Below are positions 45,301-54,478 of a DNA stretch of 64,000 nt, piece after piece. Position 1 is the first letter of the stretch. Each line of letters opens with the position of its first letter. Source of the stretch: Aplysia californica (lineage: Eukaryota; Mollusca; Gastropoda; Aplysiida; Aplysiidae); the NCBI RefSeq assembly GCF_000002075.1, contig NW_004798079.1, forward strand, positions 226,494 to 290,493. Reading direction: 5' to 3'. A program made the position numbers and the translations under genes. The notes under the pieces are model-generated. The model had not been told where the DNA came from. It did not search any database and worked only from the letters and a program-made list of their open reading frames with translations.

Positions 45301-48300
45301 TCCATCCTTCCACCCCTGGCAGGGTATAGGCCACATACAAGCTCCTTCCTGTCCATCCTTCCACCCCTGGCAGGGTACAGGCCACATACAAGCTCCTTCA
45401 TCTCTGTCCTGGGCTATCCTTCCACCCCTGGCAGGGTACAGGCCACATACAAGCTCCTTCATCTCTGTCCTGGGCCATCCTTTCACCCCTGGCAGGGTAC
45501 AGGCCACATACACGCTCCTTCCTGTCCATCCTTCCACCCCTGGCAGGGTATAGGCCACATACAAGCTCCTTCCTGTCCATCCTTCCACCCCTGGCAGGGT
45601 ACAGGCCACATACAAGCTCCTTCATCTCTGTCCTGGGCCATCCTTTCACCCCTGGCAGGGTACAGGCCACATACAAGCTCCTTCCTGTCCATCCTTCCAC
45701 CCCTGGCAGGGTACAGGCCACATACAAGCTCCTTCATCTCTGTCCTGGGCTATCCTTCCACCCCTGGCAGGGTACAGGCCACATACAAGCTCCTTCATCT
45801 CTGTCCTGGGCCATCCTTTCACCCCTGGCAGGGTACAGGCCACATACACGCTCCTTCCTGTCCATCCTTCCACCCCTGGCAGGGTATAGGCCACATACAA
45901 GCTCCTTCCTGTCCATCCTTCCACCCCTGGCAGGGTACAGGCCACATACAAGCTCCTTCATNNNNNNNNNNNNNNNNNNNNNNNNNNNNNNNNNNNNNNN
46001 NNNNNNNNNNNNNNNNNNNNNNNNNNNNNNNNNNNNNNNNNNNNNNNNNNNNNNNNNNNNNNNNNNNNNNNNNNNNNNNNNNNNNNNNNNNNNNNNNNNN
46101 NNNNNNNNNNNNNNNNNNNNNNNNNNNNNNNNNNNNNNNNNNNNNNNNNNNNNNNNNNNNNNNNNNNNNNNNNNNNNNNNNNNNNNNNNNNNNNNNNNNN
46201 NNNNNNNNNNNNNNNNNNNNNNNNNNNNNNNNNNNNNNNNNNNNNNNNNNNNNNNNNNNNNNNNNNNNNNNNNNNNNNNNNNNNNNNNNNNNNNNNNNNN
46301 NNNNNNNNNNNNNNNNNNNNNNNNNNNNNNNNNNNNNNNNNNNNNNNNNNNNNNNNNNNNNNNNNNNNNNNNNNNNNNNNNNNNNNNNNNNNNNNNNNNN
46401 NNNNNNNNNNNNNNNNNNNNNNNNNNNNNNNNNNNNNNNNNNNNNNNNNNNNNNNNNNNNNNNNNNNNNNNNNNNNNNNNNNNNNNNNNNNNNNNNNNNN
46501 NNNNNNNNNATGGTTTTTGCTTGCATGTGTTTCAGTAACAGGTTCTTTTTACGAGAGAGGTTGTTAGCCTCGTGACTCAACCCCCCGACCTGGAGGGAGG
46601 ATGACTGGTTTTTTTACAGTTCTCAGCACTGAGTTTACAGGTATCGTCAGAGAGCTTAGAGGTAGCACCACGTCAGTCCTATTCTTTTCAATGTCGGGAC
46701 TGCACGGCTAAACATCATATCAGTTCAACAATAAGAACGACGATACCCAAAATAGCAGAAAAGAACGGAAATAACTGAAAAACGGCATCCCTGATATATG
46801 TTAAAATTTTCAAACAACTAACCAGTTTTGCTAAATACAAAATATTTGCCAGTAAATGATAATATAGTGTAGAGCGCATAGAGCCTGCTGTTGAGCGGGG
46901 ATGATATGCGCTATACAAATGCTATCTATTATTATTATTATTAAATATAGCATTATTTTCCCGGCGAGGGTTGTCACTTTCAAACATTGCCGTTTCTCGT
47001 AAGACTTAAAATTGTTTTTCTCACAGTACAACAAGAATACTTTAACACTTTGCCATCATATTTGGGGGAAAATCCAAAGACACTGGATGGAAAACATCGC
47101 CGATCGACGAGATGAGGTGGCAAAGTGTTAAGGACATAGCGGATACATACCAAAGGCAATGTTGCTGCACATTTGGAACAATCATTATCATAAATGAATC
47201 AGAAACAAGAATTTGCATATATATTATTTCTAAGTAGGCATGTTGTTGACTGCCTTTTAAAGTTTTTGATTTTAAAAAATGAAACTGAAAAATCTGTATG
47301 AATAAATAAACAAAGTTGTCCATCTTTTTGTTATAAGATTGCTCTAACAGCATGTCTTCAAGCACTGCCGAATGACCAGAAATCGCGTCACAATGACTTT
47401 AAAAAGTACCTCTAAAAACAAAAAAAGAAAGATATAAAAGAAGTTTTTTTACCATATAGCATAAGGCTATTGTCAGAATAAGCATAGATGTGTGTGTGTT
47501 AGTCTTTAGAGTATGTATGTATCTATATAACCCCAAAGGTCTTGTAATTAAATTCCTGCATGTGGTTGAATGATGCATCTGATGTGATATGCAATTTTGT
47601 CAGCTTTACTTTTCTTTTCACATTGAATTTTAATGAGAGTAATATATATAATTCAAATGTTTATGAAAACCTGATGTGTTTTTACGGTCCTGTACAGCCA
47701 AGAAAAAATTCCCTCTGGGATAATAAAATATTATCTTATCTTATCTTAAAATCTCTTCACTCACTGGACTTGGAAACGCAGTAGATCCTCTCGCAGACAC
47801 GACGGACTTGCCCTGCGGCGTTGTCGGATTGGCTCCCAGCGACTCAGCCAGTCCAGATATGGTGGTGATACATTTGTCCAGGATCTTGCTGGCAGACAGG
47901 ACGGCTTCCGAGTCTAACGTTGCCGTTGGTTTCACCGGCGTTTGTGGAACACTTGTACCGACTTGAGGAATGTTAATCTGCAAATACAGTATTGATGTAG
48001 TCGAACCTGTCCAAGACAACCATCTATTGTCTAGGAGAAAAGTGGTCATCTTAGTTTAGCAGAAACTGTAAATGCATAAATAGAAGAAATACAAATAGAG
48101 ATGGTCAAGAAAGGCATAAAAGCACATGAACCGTGAAATCTATTTACAGTCCATAAGTTCCTGTTTCTATATAGATCTTTGTGTCATAACGCAGTGGAAT
48201 CAGGCGCTCATCAATTTTTGGTCATGTGGAGATAATGAAATCATCTGAAAGCTTATTCATTTGTCTTGCTATTTATGAAAAAAATACCTATTTATCTTGA

Positions 48301-51300
48301 TAGACGCTTACACACCAACAAGCACATAAACAGAATTAACCCCATGTGGGAACCCCACTACACAAACTCCATGAGTAGACCGTTGAACATCTCCTTCACT
48401 GCCCAAACCTGGCAGTTCTTCGACGCAAGCTCCTACACACACCTACAGACTTACAAAGCCTGCTCTACTCTGGCACTGACCAGATGACAAGGACACGTGG
48501 TTACTTGAGGGAGGCATTGCGATGAGGGGAGATAGGGACGATGGATGTTTGATAGGAAAGAAGAAGAAAACAACACCAGAGCACCCGCCAACCACCCGTT
48601 GGAAAAATAGGAAAAATGTCCCCCCTGCAGAAAAACTACAGCAACTGAACAGACAGCACTCAATTACCTTTTGCTTACTCGACACTTATAAAAATAAAAT
48701 GTATAAACTTAGCACGCAAACCCTCTGCGGGGTACAAATGTTAAACATGTATGGCACACTTTTGCCAGTTTTATTTTCTCCCTTTGATTTACATTTATTG
48801 CATGACAAAAAATCAAGATACAAAAAGTGTTAATCTTATGAAGTCTAAAGTTAAGTACATGGTTTCGAATTTTAACCCTTCCAGCCCCAAACGCGTATAT
48901 TTTCTGCAGTGCGTGAACCTCCAACCGTCCCAAGAGCGTATATTTTCAATTTCGGCGGGTACCGAATTAGTGCATTTAAAAAAATTAGCGAACCTAATTA
49001 AACAGTAATTGTTATAATATTTGTTCATTTACCTTTAAAGATTGTTTAATAAGTCATTATCTAAACCTCATTACAAAGATACTACATCAGTTTTTAGAGT
49101 GCTTTTCTGAAATACTGCTGTGTTGGCTGGGACTGGGGTTAGGGAGTGCACAAAAATGGCTGGGGCTGGAAGGGTTAAAAAAAGATGTTTTAAAATCGTG
49201 ATAGTGCTAAAAGAAAGCTGTCTGCCCCATCTGTCTTTTGCTGAGAAAATTTCCACTCTCAGATCATAATATCACAAGTGACATGACTTTGCAAATTCTA
49301 CAGGTTAATGACATGGACGAAGCATTTAATGCCTGAAGTTTACTTTAGCTTCAGCAAGCACGCAGAGAAAAATCACGCTGACACAAAAATGGCCAGTCTG
49401 GGCGAGGTAAAAAGCATGACAGACTTAAGCTTTACTAAAAGTTTTACGGCACTTACAACACAATAAGGTCATACAAGTGCCGAAGACTAGAGGTATTACA
49501 AGAGAGTAACAAACACAAAAAAGGAGAGATCAAGACAGAGTTTTACGGCACTTACAACACAATAAGGTCATACAAGTGCCGAAGACTAGAGGCATTACAA
49601 GAGAGTAACAAACACAAAAAGGAGGAGGAGAGATCAAGACGATAGACGTTTGATAGGAAAGAAAGAGCAAACCACACCAGAGCAAACCACCACGCATGAT
49701 AGACAGAGACTGAAAAAAAAAAGACGGAAAGAAAAGAGGTGGGGAATACCTGCATGCATACCAGTAGCACCCTCCGACCACCCGACAGCTGATAGCTTTG
49801 GGAAACTGCAGTAAAGTTTACCTCCTACTTCAGGCATTTACAGAAGAAGTGGGTCTAGAACTAACACAAGACAATGTCTATGTCATTTAACAACTTCACC
49901 CATTACTCAACACAAAGGAAAATACATAATTACAAGTATGTTGGTCATTTGGTCACTTTTAAGCACAAGGGGGATATCCCGAAAAATGCTGTTTTGAGAA
50001 AATCGAAGGTAAAGTTTTGCCCCTTGTTCAGTTTCTTTAAATCTTTAAAAGACATGGAAAGTTTTCTCTATAACCATATACACACCACTGAAACCAAACT
50101 TTTCCTATAGGTAGAGCAATGCCCACAAAAAAGATTACCTTGTCCTCTAGAACACCTGACTTTTCTTTCCTTGAAGTCTCAAAGCAGGAGCACTGCTCAA
50201 ACTGGGAAAAGAATAATAATATATTAACATAATTCTACATAGACCATATATCTCATATATATATAAATATAGTAGCTTAGGCAATTTGCCAAATTTTATT
50301 TTCTATTACGCAATCTCACCAACTAGCATATTACAGTACACTTTAAGTAGATCAACATTCCGTTATTCATTTCAAAACCAGCTATCGACATACCAGAAGT
50401 ACCAATGCTGTAGTGGCAGATCTATATGTGGATCTTAGTGTAACTATTGTTTTAATTTTAGTAGAGGTTTTACCGCGCTCGCAACTGCATAAGGCATAAC
50501 TATTGGTAACATACGGTACTAATATAATGGAAAAAGCACAAAGATAATTATGACATGCCAAAACATTAACTTTTGGGAAACTAAAGATATATATATACTA
50601 AGCAGAAACTCTTGACTTCATTTCTTAATCCCACTGCAACAGCAACAAATTAAGAGGAAAAAAAGATCGAAAGAGGCACTTTAAATAAAAGTTACTAGGT
50701 CTAACTAAAATATTCAAATATTCTCTATAAAAAAAGAGCACTGAAATGAGCAAATCAAATACTACAGACAATCCTTCAAATTCTTGGTTTAATAAAATCA
50801 AATTAACTATAAATAAAATACGTGATCAATTCCTATTTGTTTGCATCAACCTCCATTAGGCTTTTCAACACACATATTTCCTCAAATCAATTACAACGTA
50901 CAAATTTTTCTCTCAGTTAAACACAAATTTGTGTTTCTCATGCACCCGAGTGTATAAAAATGCTTGTATGTGACAGATGTAATGCTCTCTACTGTGAACA
51001 TTGGTGAGGGAAGGGAGTGAGCTGGTTCAATACATGGATCAGAGAGAACAACGAAAAATGAAAGACAAAAGCAGAGATACACAGTCTAAGACAAAATTTT
51101 CGTTTTAGTTGAGGTTTTACTGCGCTCGCAACTGCATAAGGTCATATGAGCGCCAAAAGATTAGAGGTGTTACAAGAGAGTAACAAACATAAAAAAGAAA
51201 AAGGAGAGATAAGGACGATAGATGTTTGATAGGAAAGAAGAAGCAAACCACACCAGAGCACCCGTCAACCACCGACGTCGATCTTGGACAGGTGGCCATT

Positions 51301-53946
51301 AGAGCAGGTTTGACTATTGACTGTAGTTTCTGCAGAAAACGCATTTCATTTCTCTGATCTAGCAGCCATCTGAACCTCGTTTTGTTTTGTTTTAGTAAGG
51401 TTTTACGGCGCTCGCAACTGCATAAGGTCATATGAGCGCCAAGGGGTGAATGTCACCAGAGAAGTCCAAACGGGGAATCAGGCTTACTCTGCCCACCTCT
51501 CTCGCCTCAACAGCACAAAATCTGCTTCGACTATCAAGGCACCCCAGATCACAAGAGTGACAAACATACAAAAGAAGTAGAGGAAAAAAGACGATAGTAA
51601 GGATTAGAAAAGAAAAAGCAGCAGTTCCCCCTACGTTGTTCCGGCACAGTATGAGCATGACATTGATAAATCAGCCCATTTACAATTCTACTGTGCATAT
51701 AAGAACATGTTAATATCCCCCCTTTGGGAATGGCCTAAAGACACTTCAGTCAGTAGCACTGCCCTGGGGGTGTTTTTGGGGGGGGGGGGCGCCGCATCAT
51801 GATCTAATTCCAATTCCCATAAGTAAACTTCATCAATATATGCATGGAGCAGACAAGGCCGACGGCTTACGATAAACTGGTACTCAGAGTCGGGCTGTCG
51901 CATCCACACGCCGGCCGCCAGTCTCACTCCATGAGGGTGACCAAACGTGATTATGTCCCCTTCTTGAAGAACGACGCTCCCTGTTGGACCGTGAACAAAA
52001 TTTTCACAAATGACACTTGAATCAGGACATTTTAGAGACAACAAATACTGACGAAAAAAATCCTTTATCATGAATACAATCAAAACTTTCATCATTTCTG
52101 CAGTCAACACATCCTGTCCAACAGTAAGGACTAAAGAGTTGGCTTCCTCAAAACATCCACAAGTGACAGCAAAGTTCATCATCAATCATTCAGGATTCAA
52201 ATTGACAAGAAGGGAATGTAGCCTCTTATATTTTGTCATGACGCAGTGGAATCAGGCACTCGTCAATTTTTGGGCATATGGAGTTTTATTGGTATCATCT
52301 TAAAGGTTATTGATTTGCCTTTGAAAAAAATATCCATTTATCTTGAATAGAAGTCGAGATATTTGCTCTTGAAAGAGGTGGAGTCTCCTGGTTTCAGAAG
52401 TAAAATTAGAGAGAAAATTGCCGCCAAAGTTTGGTGACATCCAAAGCTAAAGAGTATGTGGACACTGCAAATTTACATTTTTTATGCCTTGAATCAATGC
52501 TTGTCCATAAAATCCACACATAGAAGTGTTTTTGAATGGACCTACAAGGTGTAGGGCCAAAAAACAAAAATTCGACAAAAACGTTCAAACTGATAGAAAA
52601 ATGCAGATTTCATGGATTTCATTATTTTGTCGAGCACCTGATTTCACCCCGATACCTTTCCTATAGCATTTTACCAGATACAGTTGGACAATATTGGATA
52701 AAGAAAAACCAGTGCAAGCCTAGGACAAAGGCATCGTGCGTGGTGAAATCAGGCGCTCGCCAAAATAAAGAAATTGAAGAAATCCAACATTTTTCCGCCA
52801 GTTTGGCAATTTTTATTGATTTTTTTTTTTTGGGGGGGGGGGGGGAGGCTCAAAATCTTTTATAGCAATTTAAAAACACATTTCTGTGTGGATTTCACTG
52901 AAAAGCATTGGTTAAAGCCAAATAAAAATGTATATCAGAAAACAAATCTCACCCTGAATTTTTGCATTGTTGATAAATATCCCATTGAGACTGTCATCGT
53001 AAAGTCTATGAAAGTTTTCAGATTGCCTGACAATCCTTGCATGCAGTCGGGAAATATACTGACTGGTGACAGGGTTGGAAGAGTCCAGGAGAAAGTCCAC
53101 CTGATTGCGATTTCGACCAATCAGAGATGTCACCTTACTCAAGCTGAAAGTACATTTATAAATTGTACAAAATCATGTCATTATGTTGAAATCTACAATT
53201 TTTAAAAAAGCAAGTACAATAATCTAAAAATACAGAGTAATAATAATATAGTAATTGCATATATATAATAATTATAATAATATAGAGATTATAAATTATA
53301 GCACATTATATCAGATCAACACACTACAGCATGAGCACGCTCGACTGCTTTACAGCAGTTATTAAACAAGCAAACCCTTGAACATTAAAAAACATTCTCG
53401 GCTTCTCTGGAAGAAACATCATCATCCGGTGCCTTGCCGACTGGCGTGGGCGATCATGGACCTCCACTACACTCTGTCTTGCGTTGCAGCGATGGTGTCT
53501 GTGTCGGGAATCTCGGGAAGCATTTAAATAAGGCGCAAAAAAGCTGTACGCGCTCAAATATTAACAATATATGACAAGATCTTACGCAATCTATAGCTGG
53601 GTACCCCTTCCCACCTGGTTGAAGTCAGAAAAATTCGTAAAGTGCCTTCCCCAAGGACACAACATCAGGTCCTTGACGGGATTCGAACTCAAACCTTACG
53701 GCCGCGAGTCCAAGGTGGAATATATTTCTCACTTCTTTGTAGTTCAACTTCAGACAGGTTCCTCCACTGCAATAATTTGACGTAAAAATCATCATACTAT
53801 ACTCACTCCATAACATCTGCAACTCCTTGCTTGGTGGCTGGCGGTCCTATCCTCCGGAGATGGTACTGTCGCAACCCACTGCTGTTTAGAGCCTCTTCAG
53901 TCTGGCACTGGTTCTTCGCTCTTGATGATGCCATGTCAACAGACAT
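30234..53946 (-). CDS. Giant FHA-domain protein with SQ repeats and C-terminal LEDGF-IBD-like domain (3273 aa)
   Basis: Nine coding exons (53946-53807, 53143-52953, 51980-51871, 50201-50139, 47977-47765, 44311-35464, 33441-33371, 31955-31854, 30317-30234) total 9822 nt with consistent phases and end in TAG. Residues 28-152 form an FHA domain, which binds phosphothreonine peptides. Conserved residues are G56-R57, S78, H81, N100-G101 and N105, with GDIITFG (118-124); its end (YQFIFEQ) resembles vertebrate TCF19. Residues 240-3188 come from one exon and are Ser/Glu/Asp-rich and disordered, with in-frame tandem repeats at about 593-688, 810-956, 1380-1443, 2087-2133 and 2363-2416. Basic nuclear-localisation clusters lie near 2910 and 2980-3007. 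Residues 3189-3272 are a helical LEDGF-IBD/TFIIS-N-like domain. A nuclear chromatin or DNA-damage scaffold is inferred. MDC1 is an alternative analogue, but no BRCT repeat is seen. The start ATG has A at -3. An exon hidden in the 45962-46509 gap cannot be excluded. Confidence 0.85.
30512..30679 (-). mobile_element. SINE S1, G-type, in intron 8
   Basis: cttttacagcgctcgcaact to accaccca. Flanked by a 45-bp diverged direct repeat starting agctgaaagattggcaca. Confidence 0.75.
30891..31326. mobile_element. MITE family M1
   Basis: tgtggtatgacgtggtggaa to gcctgatttcactaagctgc. Confidence 0.72.
31390..31410. repeat. (TA)n microsatellite
   Basis: Short pure run of ta repeats. Confidence 0.7.
31534..31855 (+). 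mobile_element. 5'-truncated LINE with (AAC)n tail inserted at exon 8 edge
   Basis: In-frame ANQTLILRARTGHLHTNKHI and EETVEHLHLHH are an ORF2 C-terminus, then gggatttgaaaacaacaacc. A perfect 13-bp target duplication tttccaaagtatc lies at 31521-31533 and 31856-31868. The right copy is inside exon 8 of gene 2. Confidence 0.85.
31854..31955 (-). CDS. Gene 2 exon 8, IBD-like helices 2-3
   Basis: Acceptor ttgttgcag; 34 codons, phase 0-0, with TMMTILEDLDTLPINPRLL and FPQVIDTLEK. The donor is GTTGTT, a poor match to consensus, and lies in the tail of an antisense-oriented LINE (31534-31855). The ancestral donor is probably the GTCAAC at 31512-31507. Without splicing here the frame stops seven codons later. 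Confidence 0.75.
32026..32173. mobile_element. MITE family M5
   Basis: gatcgcgacttcagcacttt at the left and gacagcacagaggtcacgag at the right are inverted. Sister copy at 60149-60302. Confidence 0.68.
32384..32432 (-). mobile_element. SINE S1 tail fragment
   Basis: tttagttttagtaagtgttt then ggcacttgcacacaataagg only. Confidence 0.5.
32565..32955 (-). mobile_element. SINE S2
   Basis: Tail hairpin gcgctt/aagcgc, then aggtgaatgtcaacggagaa and the long S2 body to cagtagcactgccctgggg. Confidence 0.72.
33087..33257 (-). mobile_element. SINE S1, A-type
   Basis: gttagtaagagttttacggc to cccaccaaccacccac. Confidence 0.75.
33371..33441 (-). CDS. Gene 2 exon 7, IBD-like helix 1
   Basis: Acceptor ttgttccag, donor gtgaac; 71 nt, phase 1 to 0. 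Encodes AVLQELMRIESDLSNCLDD and an acidic loop, aligning with helix 1 and the following loop of the LEDGF integrase-binding domain. Confidence 0.78.
33498..33611 (-). mobile_element. SINE S5 3' end with (AAT)n
   Basis: aataataaatagcatttgta and ctctatgcgcattacact, inverted relative to 25130-25215. Confidence 0.65.
33620..34050. mobile_element. MITE family M1
   Basis: tgtgtcacgttggaatcaga to gccttacttcaccacgttgc. It abuts the SINE S5 end. Confidence 0.72.
34134..34294. mobile_element. MITE M2, one end missing
   Basis: ctttaaaagacaaggagagt through cttgtccttaaaagcgacca. Confidence 0.65.
34431..34575. mobile_element. Foldback element M6
   Basis: tacagggtgcccactacgga at the left is inverted at the right (tccgtagccggcactccgta). 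The centre aaacaaacgtgtttgttt is itself palindromic, so the whole 145 bp can fold. Half copy at 57188-57266. Confidence 0.7.
34748..35194. mobile_element. MITE family M1
   Basis: tgtgaggcatcaaggtgaaa to gatcccaccacgtcgtgaca; full length. Confidence 0.75.
35464..44311 (-). CDS. Gene 2 exon 6, giant 8848-nt coding exon
   Basis: Acceptor ctgtcctcag and donor gtgagt bound one open frame of 2949 codons, phase 0 to 1. The frame is open on the left to 44311 (AAA GCT GCG), so no internal start is needed. Composition is Ser/Glu/Asp/Thr-rich. It holds several tandem repeats, a duplicated MRxxREVVxTNYN motif (residues about 1805-1842), a basic island just before it, and NLS-like KRKS and KRQRS/RKRSR clusters near the end. 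Antisense ORFs here are shadows. Confidence 0.93.
37780..37940 (-). repeat. Coding tandem repeat DESSGDENAH / HVFNK
   Basis: In-frame repeat within exon 6, units of the type FNKDESSGDENAH; about four units. Confidence 0.75.
38630..38770 (-). repeat. Coding 7-residue repeat DDTSKLT
   Basis: About seven in-frame units (DDTCKLT, DDTSKLS, AENCKLA) in exon 6, 18-21 nt each. A stray copy of part of it lies at 46616-46667. Confidence 0.8.
39504..39615 (-). repeat. Duplicated MRxxREVVxTNYN motif in exon 6
   Basis: DEEMRRMREVVATNYNVQF and DADMRLLREVVTTNYNMVL lie in tandem. They are unlike the surrounding acidic sequence and could be short binding helices. Confidence 0.75.
40700..40890 (-). repeat. 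Coding 13-residue repeat NDENTEAVSVPEE
   Basis: Five in-frame units of 39 nt in exon 6, acidic. Confidence 0.85.
42163..42600 (-). repeat. Coding 12-residue SQ repeat, 12 units
   Basis: Units of the type SSQSDRQSLEQP (36 nt) in exon 6, residues about 810-956. Nearly every unit keeps an SQ dipeptide, the preferred ATM/ATR site. Confidence 0.9.
42966..43250 (-). repeat. Coding 9-residue repeat TDREVSPSL, about 11 units
   Basis: 27-nt units in exon 6, some nearly identical, residues about 593-688. The high identity suggests recent expansion or length polymorphism. Confidence 0.9.
44406..44572 (-). mobile_element. SINE S1, mixed tail
   Basis: Tail arms ggcgctc and aagtgcc (mixed type), body, ends cccgccaaccatccac. 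In the intron before exon 6. Confidence 0.72.
45068..45961. repeat. VNTR of about 54/63-bp units running into the gap
   Basis: Units contain ccacccctggcagggtacag and gccacatacaagctccttc. A higher-order block of about 336 bp repeats (compare 45398-45615 with 45734-45951). ORFs in it are artefacts. Confidence 0.92.
45962..46509. other. Assembly gap (548 N)
   Basis: A run of N interrupts the VNTR. Real length unknown; it lies in the intron between exons 5 and 6 of gene 2. Confidence 0.99.
46616..46667 (-). repeat. Displaced 52-bp copy of gene 2 exon 6
   Basis: 49 of 52 bases match 38648-38699 in the same orientation. Located about 110 bp after the assembly gap. See finding. Confidence 0.8.
46859..46943 (+). 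mobile_element. SINE S5 3' end with (ATT)n
   Basis: tagtgtagagcgcatagagc to gcgctatacaaatgctatct and (att)n. Confidence 0.68.
47042..47131. mobile_element. TTAA MITE T3
   Basis: TTAA-cactttgccatc ... gatgaggtggcaaagtg-TTAA, 90 bp, inverted relative to 11631. Confidence 0.78.
47529..47753 (+). mobile_element. Non-LTR element 3' end with (TTATC)n
   Basis: Matches the reverse complement of 285-505. The tail ends about 12 bp before the gene 2 exon 5 boundary at 47765. Confidence 0.65.
47765..47977 (-). CDS. Gene 2 exon 5
   Basis: Acceptor gtatttgcag, donor gtgagt; 213 nt, 71 codons, phase 0-0. Pro/Thr-rich start, then a possible helix (SEAVLSASKILDKCITTISG). No domain recognised. Confidence 0.8.
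48180..48302. mobile_element. MITE M1 left fragment
   Basis: tgtgtcataacgcagtggaa to atttatcttgatag, then cut by a LINE piece. Confidence 0.6.
48303..48521 (+). mobile_element. LINE ORF2 C-terminal fragment
   Basis: Matches 31583-31805 (cttacacaccaacaagcaca, cctacagacttacaaagcct) with deletions; no AAC tail. Confidence 0.7.
48522..48597 (-). mobile_element. SINE S1 head half
   Basis: agatgtttgataggaaag-like stretch to cccgccaaccacccg only; tail absent. Confidence 0.62.
48872..49178. mobile_element. TTAA MITE family T4
   Basis: TTAA-CCCTTCCAGCCCC / GGGGCTGGAAGGG-TTAA, 13-bp perfect inverted ends. Sister copy at 61897-62206. Confidence 0.82.
49431..49699 (-). mobile_element. SINE S1, A-type, tail half duplicated in tandem
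   Basis: agttttacggcacttacaac through caaacacaaaaaggagagat occurs twice about 100 bp apart; one head follows. Confidence 0.75.
49950..50125. mobile_element. MITE M2, truncated beside exon 4
   Basis: ggtcacttttaagcacaagg to ggtagagcaatgccca; the rest is missing. It ends 13 bp from exon 4. Confidence 0.65.
50139..50201 (-). CDS. Gene 2 exon 4
   Basis: Acceptor cttttcccag, donor gtaatc; 63 nt, 21 codons, phase 0-0 (begins FEQCSCFETSRKEK). FEQ continues the last FHA strand. A truncated MITE begins 13 bp past the donor. Confidence 0.78.
50453..50497 (-). mobile_element. SINE S1 tail fragment
   Basis: ttttagtagaggttttaccg to gcaactgcataaggc. Confidence 0.5.
51103..51275 (-). mobile_element. SINE S1, G-type
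   Basis: gttttactgcgctcgcaact to gagcacccgtcaaccacc. Confidence 0.75.
51391..51775 (-). mobile_element. SINE S2
   Basis: Tail hairpin ggcgctc/gagcgcc, body as 32565, ending cagtagcactgccctggggg. It ends about 100 bp from exon 3. Confidence 0.75.
51871..51980 (-). CDS. Gene 2 exon 3, FHA
   Basis: Acceptor ggtccaacag, donor gtaagc; 110 nt, phase 1 to 0. Encodes SVVLQEGDIITFG and ends EYQFI. The acceptor was chosen because it alone gives a continuous FHA fold with correct phase. A G-tract and a SINE lie about 90 bp downstream. Confidence 0.85.
52234..52655. mobile_element. MITE family M1
   Basis: tgtcatgacgcagtggaatc to gcacctgatttcaccccgat. Confidence 0.7.
52731..52920. mobile_element. MITE M1, truncated
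   Basis: gcgtggtgaaatcaggcgct to the mid-body; stops about 30 bp from exon 2. Contains a 10-G run at 52835-52845. Confidence 0.62.
52953..53143 (-). CDS. Gene 2 exon 2, FHA core
   Basis: Acceptor tactttcag, donor gtgaga; 191 nt, phase 2 to 1. Holds TSLIGRNRNQVDF, YISRLHARI and DSLNGIFINNAKI, which are the FHA phosphothreonine-binding loops. Confidence 0.92.
53600..53722 (-). mobile_element. tRNA-derived SINE S5, head and middle
   Basis: Read on the - strand: B-box-like gagttcgaatcccgtc, then gtccttggggaaggcacttt and accaggtgggaaggggtacc, a common lophotrochozoan SINE layout. Confidence 0.68.
53807..53946 (-). CDS. Gene 2 exon 1, start codon
   Basis: ATG at 53946-53944 (context caaccATG), donor gtgagt; 140 nt, phase 0 to 2. 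Contains QYHLRRIGPP, the first FHA strand. An out-of-frame ATG 11 nt upstream opens a short overlapping uORF of about 24 codons. Confidence 0.8.
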
Positions 53947-54430
53947 GGTTGCAGCATCAGGCTGAGGCAGACAGCAATGATGATGATCATCACGAAACGA
54001 AAACTAAAAGACTGTTTGTTTAGGTGAAGAGAAGCACATCAACACAATTAATTGTGTAATGGCAAATGAAATGGTCATGATCCTTTATTTAGTACTTAGC
54101 CTGCTTAGAAAAAAGTAAGACAGATGGACAGAAACAATAGGAAAGTAAGGAGTAGGACCTACCAGTGGCGCCCTCCACAACCCACAATTAAAAGTCTGTT
54201 CTGTAACTCATGATATAATTTGATTGGTCATCATGTAAAGTAAAAGTAAAGACAGTAAAGTCACTCGTGTAAAGTCAGTGATCTAAATCAAGGCCTACTT
54301 TACTATTTTGCCTTTGACGTCTCTTGTCCTTCCATTCATTATCTTTCCTGGACTCTGGACAGTCTAGATTTCATTTTAGGCTACCCTTCTTACATGTATA
54401 AAATGTGTAATTTACAGTTGAAGGCCTTTA

Positions 54431-54478
54431 GATCTAGATCTAGAATCTAGATACATCTAGATCTAGATCTAGATCTAG
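54431..54478. repeat. (AGATCT)n repeat
   Basis: Runs of agatctagatctag, self-complementary. Confidence 0.75.

Noticed and set aside
45022-46580. Long ORFs on both strands with repeated peptides such as CGLYPARGGR
   Set aside because: Produced by the 54/63-bp VNTR and by translation through the N gap; no splice or coding signal.
51688-52185. Whole 165-residue ORF around exon 3 as one coding exon
   Set aside because: Only 51980-51871 fits the FHA fold and phase; the flanks read into intron and into SINE S2.
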